Source of the DNA: Lachnoclostridium sp. An131
GTDB taxonomy: Bacteria > Bacillota > Clostridia > Lachnospirales > Lachnospiraceae
Assembly: GCF_002160825.1 (NCBI RefSeq)
Contig: NZ_NFLI01000017.1
Location: 1 to 64,000 of the forward strand
Length of the DNA: 64,000 bases
Reading direction: 5' to 3'
In this document: positions 7,398 through 15,826 of the stretch, one piece after another
How positions within the stretch are numbered: the first letter of the stretch is position 1
Layout of the letters: each line of letters begins with the position of its first letter
Program-made: the position numbers and the translations under genes
Notes under the pieces: generated by a model
What the model was told of the DNA's origin: nothing
The model's input: the letters and a program-made list of their open reading frames with translations, nothing else
Databases searched by the model: none

Positions 7398-9842
7398 TTA
7401 CTGGGTTCTCAGCTCTGCGCCCATCTTCTTTCCAAGCTTCTTCATCACCTGGTTTGCGGCGCTTTCTATCTCCTGAGAAGTCAGAGTCTTCTCGGAAGAT
7501 CCGATGGTCAGCCGAATGGTCACAGACTTTTTGCCCGCCGGGATCTGCTTTCCTCTGTATTCATCCACAAAAGCCGCGTCCTTCAGAAGCGCGCTCGCCT
7601 TCTTCTGACCCATGATCGCGTCATAGATATCCGCCCATGCGGCGTCAGAATCAAAGAGCATGGAAATATCATAATCAGTCTCCGGATACTCTGCAAGATG
7701 GGTGAACCTGTTCGTTCTGGACTTCAGCGGAACCAGTTTTGTCACATCCAGCTCGAAGAGCATGACGGAAAGATTCTTGATACCGCAGTCCATGGAAACC
7801 TTCTTTGCCACCAGTCCCATGTCTCCAATCTTCTCATCACCGTGGAAAATGTTCATCCATACCACATTGTCCGCCCAGACCGGCTTTTCCTCCTTCCGGA
7901 ACTCAAAGCCTTCCATATGGGTATAACGGGGCATATACTCCAGCACGCCCTTTGCCTCGCGGAACAGCTCTGTGATGTCCTTTACGCTGCTGGCGAAAGC
8001 CGCACCGATATGTCTCTTCTGCTCCGGCAGAAGCTCTGTCTCATCATAAGCGGCCGTATAGTTCCGGTCAAAGAACACCTGCGCTTCTTCAAAGATTGCG
8101 AAATCGTTGAAATAGCGCTCGTTTTTTACGACTGCCTCGCAAAGATTCGGAAGCAGAGAGGAACGGATATAGCTCAGGTCCGGAGCAGGCGGCGTAGACA
8201 GTCTCAGGACGCCTTGTGTGCTCTGCAGAACCGCGTTCACAAATACATCGTTCATCCAGGGATAGGTATAAACCTCCTGCATCCCACAGCGGATTGCCAG
8301 ATACTCCTTAATTCTTCTCAGCAGATCCTGGTCTTTCTGGTTGATGGCTCCCTCAAAGGTGGTGGTGAAGGAAGTCGCCTCAAAATTATCATAACCGTAC
8401 AGTCTGGCTACCTCTTCCATCACGTCGTCCTTGATGGAAATATCGCCGGTGGAACGCCAGGTGGGCGCGGTCACATGCATGTTATCGCCGCTGATTTCCA
8501 CGTCAAAGCCCAGCAGCTCCAGCTTCTTCTGAATCACTTCGTTTGACAGATTCTTTCCAAGGCGCTTCGCAAGCCAGGCCAGGCTTACATCGATCTGAGC
8601 TCTTTCCAGCTTCTTTACGTACTTGTCACAGAATCCGGTTACCGTCAGCTCCGGGTACAGCTCCTGAAAATACTGCATGGAAAGGGCCAGCGCCTGCTCG
8701 CACCTCTCGGGATCTACCGCCTTTTCATATCTGGAAGAAGCCTCAGTACGGGTGTCGTAACGGAGGGCCGTCCGGCGGATTCCGGTGGACTCAAAGTTGG
8801 CCACCTCCAGAATCACGCGCCTTGTCTTAGGCAGAATGGAATCCTTGGCTCCACCCATGACACCGGCCAGGGCCACCGGTCCCTCAGAATCCGTGATAAC
8901 CAGATCGTCCGCACAGAGAGTCAGCTCATGATCATTTAAAAGAATCAGCTTCTCACCTTCCACAGCGTGTCTTACCACGATATGATCGGTAATATTGTCT
9001 GCGTCAAAGGCATGGGTCGGATTTCCCGTAGCCAGCATAACGTAGTTTGTAATATCTACCAGCGCATTGATGGGGCGCATGCCTGCCTTCCAGATCCGGT
9101 TCTGCATCTGATAGGGGGAAGGCTTTACCTCCACGCCGGACATCTCCACGCCGATGTATCGGGTGCATCTGTCCGGATCATTGATCTCCACTTTGAAATC
9201 TGACTGCACATCCGCTGTGTAGGGCTCGATCTTTTTCAGAGGCAGATCATACAGAGCCGCAATCTCGCGCGCTATTCCATAATGTCCCCAGAGGTCCGGA
9301 CGGTTCGTCATGGACTTGTTGTCAATCTCCAGCAGAACGTCGTTCATATCCAGCGCGTCTGCAAGGGAAGTACCTGCCGGAACTTCGAAAGCGGACAGGT
9401 CGAGAATCTCCGCTTCCTGGGAAGCCGGAAACAGTTCGCCCAGCCCAATCTCATCGGAAGCGCAGATCATGCCGTAGGACTCCACGCCGCGGAGCTTGGA
9501 GTTCTTGATTACTACCGGCTCGCCTTCACCGTGCCAGCGCACCACAGCGCCGGGACAGGACACTGCCACGCGCATGCCTTCCTTCAGATTGATTCCACCG
9601 CAGACAATGTCTTTGATCTCACCGCCGCCGATATCTACCTTGCAGACTCTCAGTTTATCCGCATTGGGATGGGGCTCTATTTTCTCGATGACACCCACAA
9701 GCACATTGTCAAACCGGCGGGCCAGATACTCCACATCCTCCACCTCCACGGTAGACATGGTCAGATCATAGGCCAGCTTTTTCAGATCCATATCCTCCGG
9801 GATCTGTACATAATCCTTTATCCACGATAATGATAACTTCAT
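7398..9842 (-). CDS. pheT: Phenylalanyl-tRNA synthetase beta subunit
   Basis: 814 residues, the usual length for bacterial PheT. It starts MKLSLSWIKDYVQI, then has the tRNA-binding EMAP-like domain (VLVGVIEKIEPHPNADKLRV), the B3/B4 editing domain (DNKSMTNRPDLWGHYGIARE, LAGVMGG), the B5 DNA-binding-like domain, the class-II-like core (YPWMNDVFVN) and the C-terminal ferredoxin-fold anticodon-binding domain (LAEYPETDYDIS...TLTSQEIE). With PheS it forms the cytoplasmic alpha2beta2 enzyme that charges tRNA-Phe; PheT also edits mischarged Tyr. It begins 12 bases after pheS and is controlled by the same T-box. Confidence 0.97.
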   Translation of the reverse strand: MKLSLSWIKDYVQIPEDMDLKKLAYDLTMSTVEVEDVEYLARRFDNVLVGVIEKIEPHPNADKLRVCKVDIGGGEIKDIVCGGINLKEGMRVAVSCPGAVVRWHGEGEPVVIKNSKLRGVESYGMICASDEIGLGELFPASQEAEILDLSAFEVPAGTSLADALDMNDVLLEIDNKSMTNRPDLWGHYGIAREIAALYDLPLKKIEPYTADVQSDFKVEINDPDRCTRYIGVEMSGVEVKPSPYQMQNRIWKAGMRPINALVDITNYVMLATGNPTHAFDADNITDHIVVRHAVEGEKLILLNDHELTLCADDLVITDSEGPVALAGVMGGAKDSILPKTRRVILEVANFESTGIRRTALRYDTRTEASSRYEKAVDPERCEQALALSMQYFQELYPELTVTGFCDKYVKKLERAQIDVSLAWLAKRLGKNLSNEVIQKKLELLGFDVEISGDNMHVTAPTWRSTGDISIKDDVMEEVARLYGYDNFEATSFTTTFEGAINQKDQDLLRRIKEYLAIRCGMQEVYTYPWMNDVFVNAVLQSTQGVLRLSTPPAPDLSYIRSSLLPNLCEAVVKNERYFNDFAIFEEAQVFFDRNYTAAYDETELLPEQKRHIGAAFASSVKDITELFREAKGVLEYMPRYTHMEGFEFRKEEKPVWADNVVWMNIFHGDEKIGDMGLVAKKVSMDCGIKNLSVMLFELDVTKLVPLKSRTNRFTHLAEYPETDYDISMLFDSDAAWADIYDAIMGQKKASALLKDAAFVDEYRGKQIPAGKKSVTIRLTIGSSEKTLTSQEIESAANQVMKKLGKKMGAELRTQ

Positions 9843-9854
9843 CTTCTTCTCTCC

Positions 9855-10892
9855 TTATCTGAACTGCTTCAGGAATCTCAAATCCGCACTGTGAAACAGC
9901 CTTACATCGTCAACACCATAGCGCATCATGACCAGTCTGTCCAGACCGATGTTTACATAGAAGCCTGTGTATTCATCCGGGTCAAGTCCGGCTGCCCTGA
10001 GTACGTTCGGATGGGGAGAACCGCCCGGCATAACCTCAATCCAGCCCACATGCTTGCAGACGCTGCAGCCCTTTCCGCCGCAGACCTGGCACTGCATATC
10101 AATCTCAAAGCCCGGTTCCACGAAGGGGAAGAAGCCGGAACGCATTCTGACCGGCACATCCGTACCGAATACCTTGCTTAAGATACTGTTAATCATGACC
10201 TTGCCTGAGGTAAAGGTGATATCTTTGTCCACGATCAGCGCCTCATACTGGAAGAATGCTCTCTCATGATGGGCGTCCGTGGTCTCATTACGGTATACGC
10301 GTCCCGGATACACAAAACGATAGGGCGGCTTATGCGTCTGCATATAGCGCACGCTGCCACCTGTCAGATGAGGACGCAGGCAGAGCTTTTCATTGGTGCT
10401 TCCACTGTCATGCCCCTCCAGCCAGTAGGTATCCATGCTCTCCCGGGCCGGATGGTTCGGCGGGAAATTCAGCTTATCAAACGCGTACAGCTCACTTGTA
10501 ATGTCATCCTCCTGGAAGATCTCAAATCCCATGGAACGAAATGCGTCATTTAAGTCGTAGCACATCTGGGTAATGGGATGAAGCCCGCCTTTCTGAGGCA
10601 TGATTCCCGGCACAGAGCAGTCGAAGTCCGGAGACACCTCGGAAGCCTTCAGCTTCAGCTCCAGCCTTTTCGCGTCGATCAGTTCTGTAACCTCATTCTT
10701 GGCCTGATTCAAGAGCTTTCCCATCTCGGGCCGTAAGGATACGTCAAGCTTCGGAAGCTCTTTCATTAAAAGGCTCAAAGAACCCTGCTTTCCCACGTAC
10801 GCGCTTTTTACATTCTGCAGCTCGTTCTCGCTGGACGCTGCAGCAATCCTGGTTTTCACTTCTGATAAAATACTTTCGATTTTATCCTTCAT
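9855..10892 (-). CDS. pheS: Phenylalanyl-tRNA synthetase alpha subunit
   Basis: 345 residues from MKDKIESILSEV; AAAGGAG before this ATG fixes the start, and longer in-frame readings would run into the T-box leader. The N-terminal coiled coil is followed by the class II core with motif 2 (RPHLTGGSVRYMQTHKPPYR, FVYPGRVYRNETTDAHHE) and motif 3 (GIGL-like GFYVNIGLDRLVMMRYG). It is the catalytic subunit that activates phenylalanine. Translation is followed within 12 bases by pheT. Expression is expected to rise when tRNA-Phe is uncharged. Confidence 0.97.
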   Translation of the reverse strand: MKDKIESILSEVKTRIAAASSENELQNVKSAYVGKQGSLSLLMKELPKLDVSLRPEMGKLLNQAKNEVTELIDAKRLELKLKASEVSPDFDCSVPGIMPQKGGLHPITQMCYDLNDAFRSMGFEIFQEDDITSELYAFDKLNFPPNHPARESMDTYWLEGHDSGSTNEKLCLRPHLTGGSVRYMQTHKPPYRFVYPGRVYRNETTDAHHERAFFQYEALIVDKDITFTSGKVMINSILSKVFGTDVPVRMRSGFFPFVEPGFEIDMQCQVCGGKGCSVCKHVGWIEVMPGGSPHPNVLRAAGLDPDEYTGFYVNIGLDRLVMMRYGVDDVRLFHSADLRFLKQFR

Positions 10893-10944
10893 TACGATTC
10901 TCCTTTCCAAATCGAGCTTATCCTGCAGGAGGTTTCCTGTGAAA

Positions 10945-11218
10945 TAAAAAAACACCGTCCTCCTGTCATAAAACAAGGGACGATGTGAATCGCGGTACCA
11001 CCCTATTTCAGAGTATCTTCTCTCTTCGTACTCTGCACTCTTTTTGTGTATTCTTTCTGCTACACGGACATCCGGTTTAACGCACAGTAAATGCTTTTCA
11101 CCGAAAGGCTCCCATACTGAAACTTCCAGAAGGCTCATGCGGAATGCTCTCAGCCGGTGACACCCCGTCTCTGACTCACTACCTCTTCTGTACTCACGTA
11201 TGTTCACTGCCTAAAATC
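10945..11218 (-). promoter_or_regulatory. T-box leader controlling pheST
   Basis: The conserved T-box AGGGTGGTACCGCG is present on the minus strand at 10991-11004. Right after it is a terminator at about 10946-10986: ACATCGTCC pairs with GGACGGTGT and is followed by a T-run. The T-box can instead pair upstream as the antiterminator when uncharged tRNA binds. Several UUC triplets occur in the stem I region; with pheST downstream the specifier should be a Phe codon, but I could not fix which one. Confidence 0.93.
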
Positions 11219-11224
11219 GTGATT

Positions 11225-11253
11225 ATCCTAACACAGATTTCAGATTTTGTCAA
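11225..11253 (-). promoter_or_regulatory. Promoter of the pheST T-box transcript
   Basis: Minus strand TTGACA (11248-11253), 17-base spacer, TAGGAT (11225-11230). The predicted start near 11218 gives a leader of about 325 bases before pheS, a normal T-box size. Confidence 0.7.
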
Positions 11254-11280
11254 TCAGGAAAAGGCTCCGGATGAATCTTA

Positions 11281-11310
11281 TTGACGCGCAGCCAGCGGTT
11301 GTGATAGGTT
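11281..11310 (+). promoter_or_regulatory. Possible promoter of the two-component/ABC genes
   Basis: TTGACG and TAGGTT are separated by 18 bases, about 40 bases before the response regulator start. The match to consensus is moderate. Confidence 0.4.
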
Positions 11311-11351
11311 ATAGTCACAAAAGAAAGACAGGGAAGAAAGGATTTTCAGTT

Positions 11352-12062
11352 ATGCCAAAACATAAGATTCTGCTGGTGGAGGACGACAATGAAATCAGCG
11401 AAATGCTAAGGACCTATCTGACCTCGGAAAATTTCGATGTGGACTGCGCTTTCGACGGCGAGATGGCCTGCCGCCTCTTCGACAACTCTTCCTACAGCCT
11501 TGTCCTGCTGGATCTGATGATTCCGCAGATCAGCGGTATGGATGTGATGCAGCATATCCGCAGAAGCAGCGTCGTTCCGGTCATGATCCTGTCCGCCCGC
11601 GACACAGAGACCGACAAGACGCTGGGGCTTTCCCTGGGTGCGGACGATTACATCACCAAGCCCTTTTCCGTGGCCGAGGTTCTGGCCAGAATCCGGGCAA
11701 ATCTCCGGAGAGCCCTCCAGTACGACTGCCCTTCTCCTGCCTCAGCTGCCGATCCGGAACTGCTGACAGCCGGAAAGCTGGTCATGAATCTGTCCGATTA
11801 CTCTCTGACGAAGAACGGCCAGCCCATAGAACTGACGGCAAAGGAATTTGAAATTCTGAAGCTCCTTTTACAGAATCCGAAAAGGGTCTATACAAAAGAA
11901 CAGATCTATTCCCTCGTCTGGAAAGACGCCTACTGCGGCGACGAGAACGCCGTCAACGTCCATATCAGCCGGCTGCGCAGTAAGATCGAAGATAATCCGA
12001 AGACTCCCCGCTATATTCTGACCGTCTGGGGAATCGGCTATAAGCTTGGAGAACGGCTATGA
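11352..12062 (+). CDS. OmpR/PhoB-family response regulator
   Basis: 236 residues from MPKHKILLVEDDNE; the ATG follows AAAGGA at a normal distance, whereas the upstream in-frame extension has no support. The receiver domain has the acidic pair, phospho-acceptor Asp54 (LVLLDLMIP) and the TKPF lysine; the C-terminal winged helix reads LTAKEFEILKLLLQNPKRVYTKEQIY...VNVHISRLRSKIE. Its stop overlaps the start of the histidine kinase by 4 bases, so the two are translationally coupled. With the ABC exporter downstream, the set resembles antimicrobial-peptide-sensing loci (Bce/Bcr type). Confidence 0.93.
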   Translation: MPKHKILLVEDDNEISEMLRTYLTSENFDVDCAFDGEMACRLFDNSSYSLVLLDLMIPQISGMDVMQHIRRSSVVPVMILSARDTETDKTLGLSLGADDYITKPFSVAEVLARIRANLRRALQYDCPSPASAADPELLTAGKLVMNLSDYSLTKNGQPIELTAKEFEILKLLLQNPKRVYTKEQIYSLVWKDAYCGDENAVNVHISRLRSKIEDNPKTPRYILTVWGIGYKLGERL

Positions 12063-13018
12063 ATCAGGAGCTTCTCATATTAATTCTGTCCCTGGCTGTC
12101 GTGCTTCTGGTATGTATCGTTTTATACCAGCAGTATGCCTTCCGCACAGGAATCCAGAAAGAGCTCCGTGAAATCCAGCGCAGCCTGAAGGATATTATGG
12201 ATCAGGGAAAAGATGAACAGCTTTTCACTTTCACTGCAAATAAAAAACTCATGGAACTGGCCGCCCAGATCAACCGGATTCTGGAAAACAGCCGGGAGCT
12301 GAAAGCCGATTTCCGGCGTCTGGAGCTCTCCTCCCGGAAAATGCTCTCCAATATTTCCCACGACCTTAAAACTCCTCTCACGGTTCTCTCCGGCTATCTG
12401 GAAATCATGCGCCTGAATGCAGAAAACGGGCAGGAAATCGAACCGGAAATGCTGCGGAAGGCCGAACAGAAGGCCCGGAGTATTTCTGAGCTTATGAACC
12501 AGTTCTTTACGCTTGCCAGGCTGGAGTCCGGCGACATGGAGCTTACGCTTTCCCAGATCGACGCCTGCGAAATCTGCCGGAAAAGCATTCTGGATTTTTA
12601 TGAGCTTCTTCAGAAAGAAGGCTTCCAGGTCGAGGCCGATATCCCGGAGCATCCGGTCTGGCTGCGCGGAAATCAGGAGGCTCTGCAGCGTATTCTGTCG
12701 AACCTTATCTCCAACGCTGTGCGCTATGGCGCGGACGGCCATTATCTGTGCCTTTCCCTGCGGGAGGACGGGCATAATGTCTATATCGAAGTAACCGATA
12801 AGGGAAAAGGAATCGACAAAGCCTTTGCCGGCCAGATTTTCGATCGTCTCTTCACGCTGGAGGATTCCAGGAACCGCCAGATACAGGGAAACGGACTGGG
12901 GCTGGCCATCGCCAAAAATCTGGCTCTGCAGCTCGGCGGCGATCTGACACTGTCCAGTGTTCCTTTTGAAAAAACTTCCTTTACTTTAAAGCTTCCTGCT
13001 GATAAAAGACTTCTGTGA
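12059..13018 (+). CDS. Sensor histidine kinase, one membrane segment
   Basis: 319 residues. A single N-terminal membrane helix (about 4-23) is followed by a coiled-coil linker without an obvious extracytoplasmic sensor, then HisKA with His101 in SNISHDLKTPLTVL and a complete ATPase domain (NLISNAVRYG, DKGKGID, GNGLGLAIAKNL). Such small sensor kinases usually get their signal from a partner membrane protein, here possibly the downstream ABC exporter. It overlaps the response regulator by 4 bases. Confidence 0.92.
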   Translation: MNQELLILILSLAVVLLVCIVLYQQYAFRTGIQKELREIQRSLKDIMDQGKDEQLFTFTANKKLMELAAQINRILENSRELKADFRRLELSSRKMLSNISHDLKTPLTVLSGYLEIMRLNAENGQEIEPEMLRKAEQKARSISELMNQFFTLARLESGDMELTLSQIDACEICRKSILDFYELLQKEGFQVEADIPEHPVWLRGNQEALQRILSNLISNAVRYGADGHYLCLSLREDGHNVYIEVTDKGKGIDKAFAGQIFDRLFTLEDSRNRQIQGNGLGLAIAKNLALQLGGDLTLSSVPFEKTSFTLKLPADKRLL

Positions 13019-13111
13019 AAGAAATTCGTAAGATTTATTCAAGAGTTTTGAAAAACGCAGCCGCTACAATGGGATTCATAAAGAACAATGACTGAAAGGA
13101 GCAAACGGAAC

Positions 13112-14044
13112 ATGTCTTTCATTTTACAGACACACCATCTTACGAAGACCATCGGCGGCAAAGATCTCGTCCGCGACGTAAATCTTCACGTAAAGCAGGG
13201 TGAGATCTATGGTTTTCTCGGACCCAACGGGGCCGGAAAAACGACAGTTATGAAGCTTATCACCAACCTCTGGAAGCCCACCAGCGGAAGCGTCGAGGTC
13301 TTTGGCGAAACACTTTTCCCAGGTTCTTACCAGATGCTGAAACGGATGGGAAGCATCATCGAGCTTCCTGTCTTTTATGAGCATCTGTCTGGCTGCGAAA
13401 ACCTGAAGCTCCACTGCGAATACATGGGCTATTACCGCCACGGCAGCATCGAGGAGGCGCTGGAGCTTCTTGATCTCACAGCCGCCGGGAAAAAGCCGGT
13501 CCGCAGCTATTCCCTTGGCATGAAAGAACGCCTCGGCATCGCCCGCGCCGTACTGTGCCGCCCGGAGCTTCTGATCCTCGACGAGCCCACAAACGGACTT
13601 GATCCGGCAGGAATGAAGCAGATCCGCGATCTCCTGCAGGCGCTCTGCAGCAAATACGGAACCACAATCATGATTTCCAGCCATATTCTTTCTGAGATCG
13701 AAAGCATCGCAGATACAATCGGAGTCATCAGCCACGGTACGATGCAAAAAGAAATCAGCATGAACGAAATCGAAAGCACAAGCCTTGCTTATATCGAGGT
13801 CACCGTTGCCAATCCACAAAGAGCCGCCTATGTGCTCAGTGAAAAGCTTGGCCTTACTAATTTCCGTCTGAATGGCGACACCTGTTTCCGTATCTATGAT
13901 AGCCAGATTTCCACACAGGAATTGTCAAAAGCGCTCTCTCTGAACGACGTAGAAATTCTTTCTCTCGGCAGAAGGAATGAAACACTGGAAGACTATTTCC
14001 TGAAAATTACTGCGGAGGTGAAGGATCATGTTAAAGCTGATTAA
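13112..14044 (+). CDS. ABC transporter ATP-binding protein (BcrA-like)
   Basis: 310 residues from MSFILQTHHLTKTIGG. AAAGGAG lies 11 bases before this ATG; the ATG at 13088 would place that site inside the gene. It has Walker A GPNGAGKTT, signature SYSLGMKERLGIA, Walker B ELLILDEPTNGLDPAG and a His switch (SSHIL). The C-terminal 90 residues match the extension of BcrA/bacitracin-type exporters. Overlaps the permease gene by 17 bases. Probable role: energising export or removal of a peptide antibiotic or lipid-linked target sensed by the adjacent two-component system. Confidence 0.9.
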   Translation: MSFILQTHHLTKTIGGKDLVRDVNLHVKQGEIYGFLGPNGAGKTTVMKLITNLWKPTSGSVEVFGETLFPGSYQMLKRMGSIIELPVFYEHLSGCENLKLHCEYMGYYRHGSIEEALELLDLTAAGKKPVRSYSLGMKERLGIARAVLCRPELLILDEPTNGLDPAGMKQIRDLLQALCSKYGTTIMISSHILSEIESIADTIGVISHGTMQKEISMNEIESTSLAYIEVTVANPQRAAYVLSEKLGLTNFRLNGDTCFRIYDSQISTQELSKALSLNDVEILSLGRRNETLEDYFLKITAEVKDHVKAD

Positions 14045-14735
14045 ACTGGAATGGAAGAAAAATAAAACCGGAAAATACCTGATGAAAGCGCTGATTGTGG
14101 CCCTCCTGCTCTGCCTTTTCATCCTGGCTCTCGCTTATCTTGGAATCGCCAACGACCCGGATACAGGCGTTCCTGACGCAGCGCCGGGAAAGAGCGCCAT
14201 CTCTTCTCCCATCGAGCTTTTCACCAGCATGTGCTGCCTTATCTTTACCAGCTCCATGCTCTCCTCTTTTATCATCAGCCCCTACATGGACGGAACGATG
14301 AGTCTGATGTTCTCCTATCCGATCAAGCGGCAGAAAATTCTGATCTCCCAGATGCTTGCCGTGTGGATTTTCAGCTTCGCAGCGCTTGTACTCACAAAGC
14401 TTCTGCTTTATGCCGCCGTCCTTGCAGGCTCTCTCCTGAAGGAGCCGGACTTTCCGATTGATTATTCCATGACCAGCCCGGGCTTTTATCTCCAGCTCAC
14501 CCTGAAATCAGCGGTAACTGTATCCATGGGCTTCATCGCTCTCTTTATCGGACTGAAAATGAAATCCGCGAAAGCCGCACTGATTTCTTCTTTCCTGCTG
14601 ATTATCCTGTCGCAGGCAAATGTCGGAGATATTACGCTGGCAGACAACGCGCTCTTTCCGGCTCTGCTGGCAGCGGTTTCCCTGATTTTTGCGGTGCTGT
14701 CTGTCTGCCAGGCTGAAACGAAGGATTTGATGTGA
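14028..14735 (+). CDS. ABC-2 type permease (bacteriocin/antibiotic export type)
   Basis: 235 residues with about six membrane segments: near 20-40, 65-85, 105-130, 155-175, 180-200 and 208-228. The opening MLKLIKLEWKKNKTGKYL is typical of permeases in BcrAB-like or lantibiotic-immunity exporters. The gene overlaps the ATPase gene, so the two subunits are made together. No second permease follows; a homodimer is assumed. No clear terminator is seen before the next promoter at 14758. Confidence 0.82.
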   Translation: MLKLIKLEWKKNKTGKYLMKALIVALLLCLFILALAYLGIANDPDTGVPDAAPGKSAISSPIELFTSMCCLIFTSSMLSSFIISPYMDGTMSLMFSYPIKRQKILISQMLAVWIFSFAALVLTKLLLYAAVLAGSLLKEPDFPIDYSMTSPGFYLQLTLKSAVTVSMGFIALFIGLKMKSAKAALISSFLLIILSQANVGDITLADNALFPALLAAVSLIFAVLSVCQAETKDLM

Positions 14736-14757
14736 AAAATAAATCCCTTTCTCTCCC

Positions 14758-14786
14758 TTGACTTTATGTTATTTCCTCACTATAAT
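14758..14786 (+). promoter_or_regulatory. Promoter of the AbrB/ATC-hydrolase pair
   Basis: TTGACT (14758-14763), 17-base spacer, perfect TATAAT (14781-14786), 66 bases before the AbrB-type gene. Confidence 0.8.
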
Positions 14787-14820
14787 ACATATAAATATGT
14801 TTTTCATACTTATATGTATT
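14784..14820. promoter_or_regulatory. Inverted repeat overlapping the promoter, likely autoregulatory operator
   Basis: Perfect 11-bp arms AATACATATAA and TTATATGTATT with a 15-base AT-rich spacer. The left arm overlaps the -10 box, so a bound protein would block transcription. The AbrB-type regulator downstream is the natural candidate. Confidence 0.6.
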
Positions 14821-14851
14821 TCGTATTTGTACGTTTTAGGAGGGAAGTACT

Positions 14852-15082
14852 ATGGAAATACCAAAAGGCCATTACGTATTTGGCACAGTAAAAGTCGGAG
14901 AACGGGGACAAATCATTATTCCTAAGGAAGCCCGCGAAGTGTTTGGAATCAAAGCCGGGGATACCCTGATTGTTCTTGGCGACGAAAAATGGGGAATTGC
15001 CGTTACAAAATCCGACGTATTGGAACAATATGCAAAAGATGTATTCAAGAAAATTTCGGAGGCAAATCATGAAACTGAATGA
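14852..15082 (+). CDS. AbrB/SpoVT-family DNA-binding regulator
   Basis: 76 residues. The swapped-hairpin motif is clear: GTVKVGERGQIIIPKEAREVFGIKAGDTLIVL, followed by a short helical tail. Proteins of this size are transition-state-type or antitoxin-like dimeric regulators. AGGAGGG lies 6 bases before the ATG. It overlaps the next gene by 14 bases, so the two are tightly coupled, and an inverted repeat at its promoter suggests self-control. Confidence 0.88.
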   Translation: MEIPKGHYVFGTVKVGERGQIIIPKEAREVFGIKAGDTLIVLGDEKWGIAVTKSDVLEQYAKDVFKKISEANHETE

Positions 15083-15674
15083 AACAACACTCTCTTTTTT
15101 GCAAGAAGATTGTATCATGGAATTCGGAAAGGAAAACGGTTCAGACCTTTATTTAAATACAGAAAAAACTTATCAAGAGCTTCTCGCCAACGCAGACGAC
15201 AAAGGAAATCCTGTCATCCATGAACATCTTGCCAAAAAGCTCTTTCCACCCATGGCTTATTATAAAGCACTGCTCGCAGCAGGCTATGAGCAGGAAACTG
15301 CTCTCACCTATGTAAAAAAAGAAACTCACAAGGCTGCTCTTGTTCGAAAACAGGAAATGCAGGGACTTGCGAAACTTCCTTTCGCCTACACTATTTACCG
15401 AATGGGCGTCAAGAAACACATGAAGAAAAACTTTCCGGAAGAAGGCTGGACTACAGAATGGGTCCGCTGTGACGGAACAGAAATCCATTTTAATCTGCGC
15501 CGCTGTATCTATCAGGAACTGACAGAACAATACAATTGTCCAGAGCTCTGCTGTGTCTACTGCGAAAATGATGATATTTCATTTTCCAGTTTGCTTCCGA
15601 AAATCCGTTTTGAACGGACTGGAACTCTTGGAAATGGAGCAGACTGTTGCGATTTCCATTTTGTGAAAGCATAA
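15069..15674 (+). CDS. L-2-amino-thiazoline-4-carboxylic acid hydrolase-like protein
   Basis: 201 residues from MKLNETTLSFLQEDC; CGGAGG before the ATG sets the start. The mix of a helical N-terminal half (LAKKLFPPMAYYKALLAAG) with a C-terminal half rich in Cys and His (HFNLRRCIYQELTEQYNCPELCCVYCENDD, GADCCDFHF) is characteristic of the ATC hydrolase family (pfam14196-like). The founding enzyme opens a thiazoline ring on the way to L-cysteine; most gut members have unknown substrates. It overlaps the AbrB-type gene and ends at a clear terminator, so the pair is a two-gene operon. Confidence 0.68.
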   Translation: MKLNETTLSFLQEDCIMEFGKENGSDLYLNTEKTYQELLANADDKGNPVIHEHLAKKLFPPMAYYKALLAAGYEQETALTYVKKETHKAALVRKQEMQGLAKLPFAYTIYRMGVKKHMKKNFPEEGWTTEWVRCDGTEIHFNLRRCIYQELTEQYNCPELCCVYCENDDISFSSLLPKIRFERTGTLGNGADCCDFHFVKA

Positions 15675-15716
15675 TAGTCTCTCTATGAAGTATTATGCCT
15701 TCTATAACAAAAACAC

Positions 15717-15750
15717 AAAATCAGGGAGCATTTACCGCTCCCTGATTTTT
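15717..15750 (+). terminator. Bidirectional terminator
   Basis: AAAATCAGGGAGC pairs with GCTCCCTGATTTTT around a short loop. A-run on one side and T-run on the other allow termination from both directions; the next gene is convergent. Confidence 0.85.
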
Positions 15751-15826
15751 ATCTCATCCACTTTCCCATTCCTTCCCCAAATCCAAACCGCTGGAGGCGT
15801 GTATCCTCTTGTAAACTTATAGTTTT

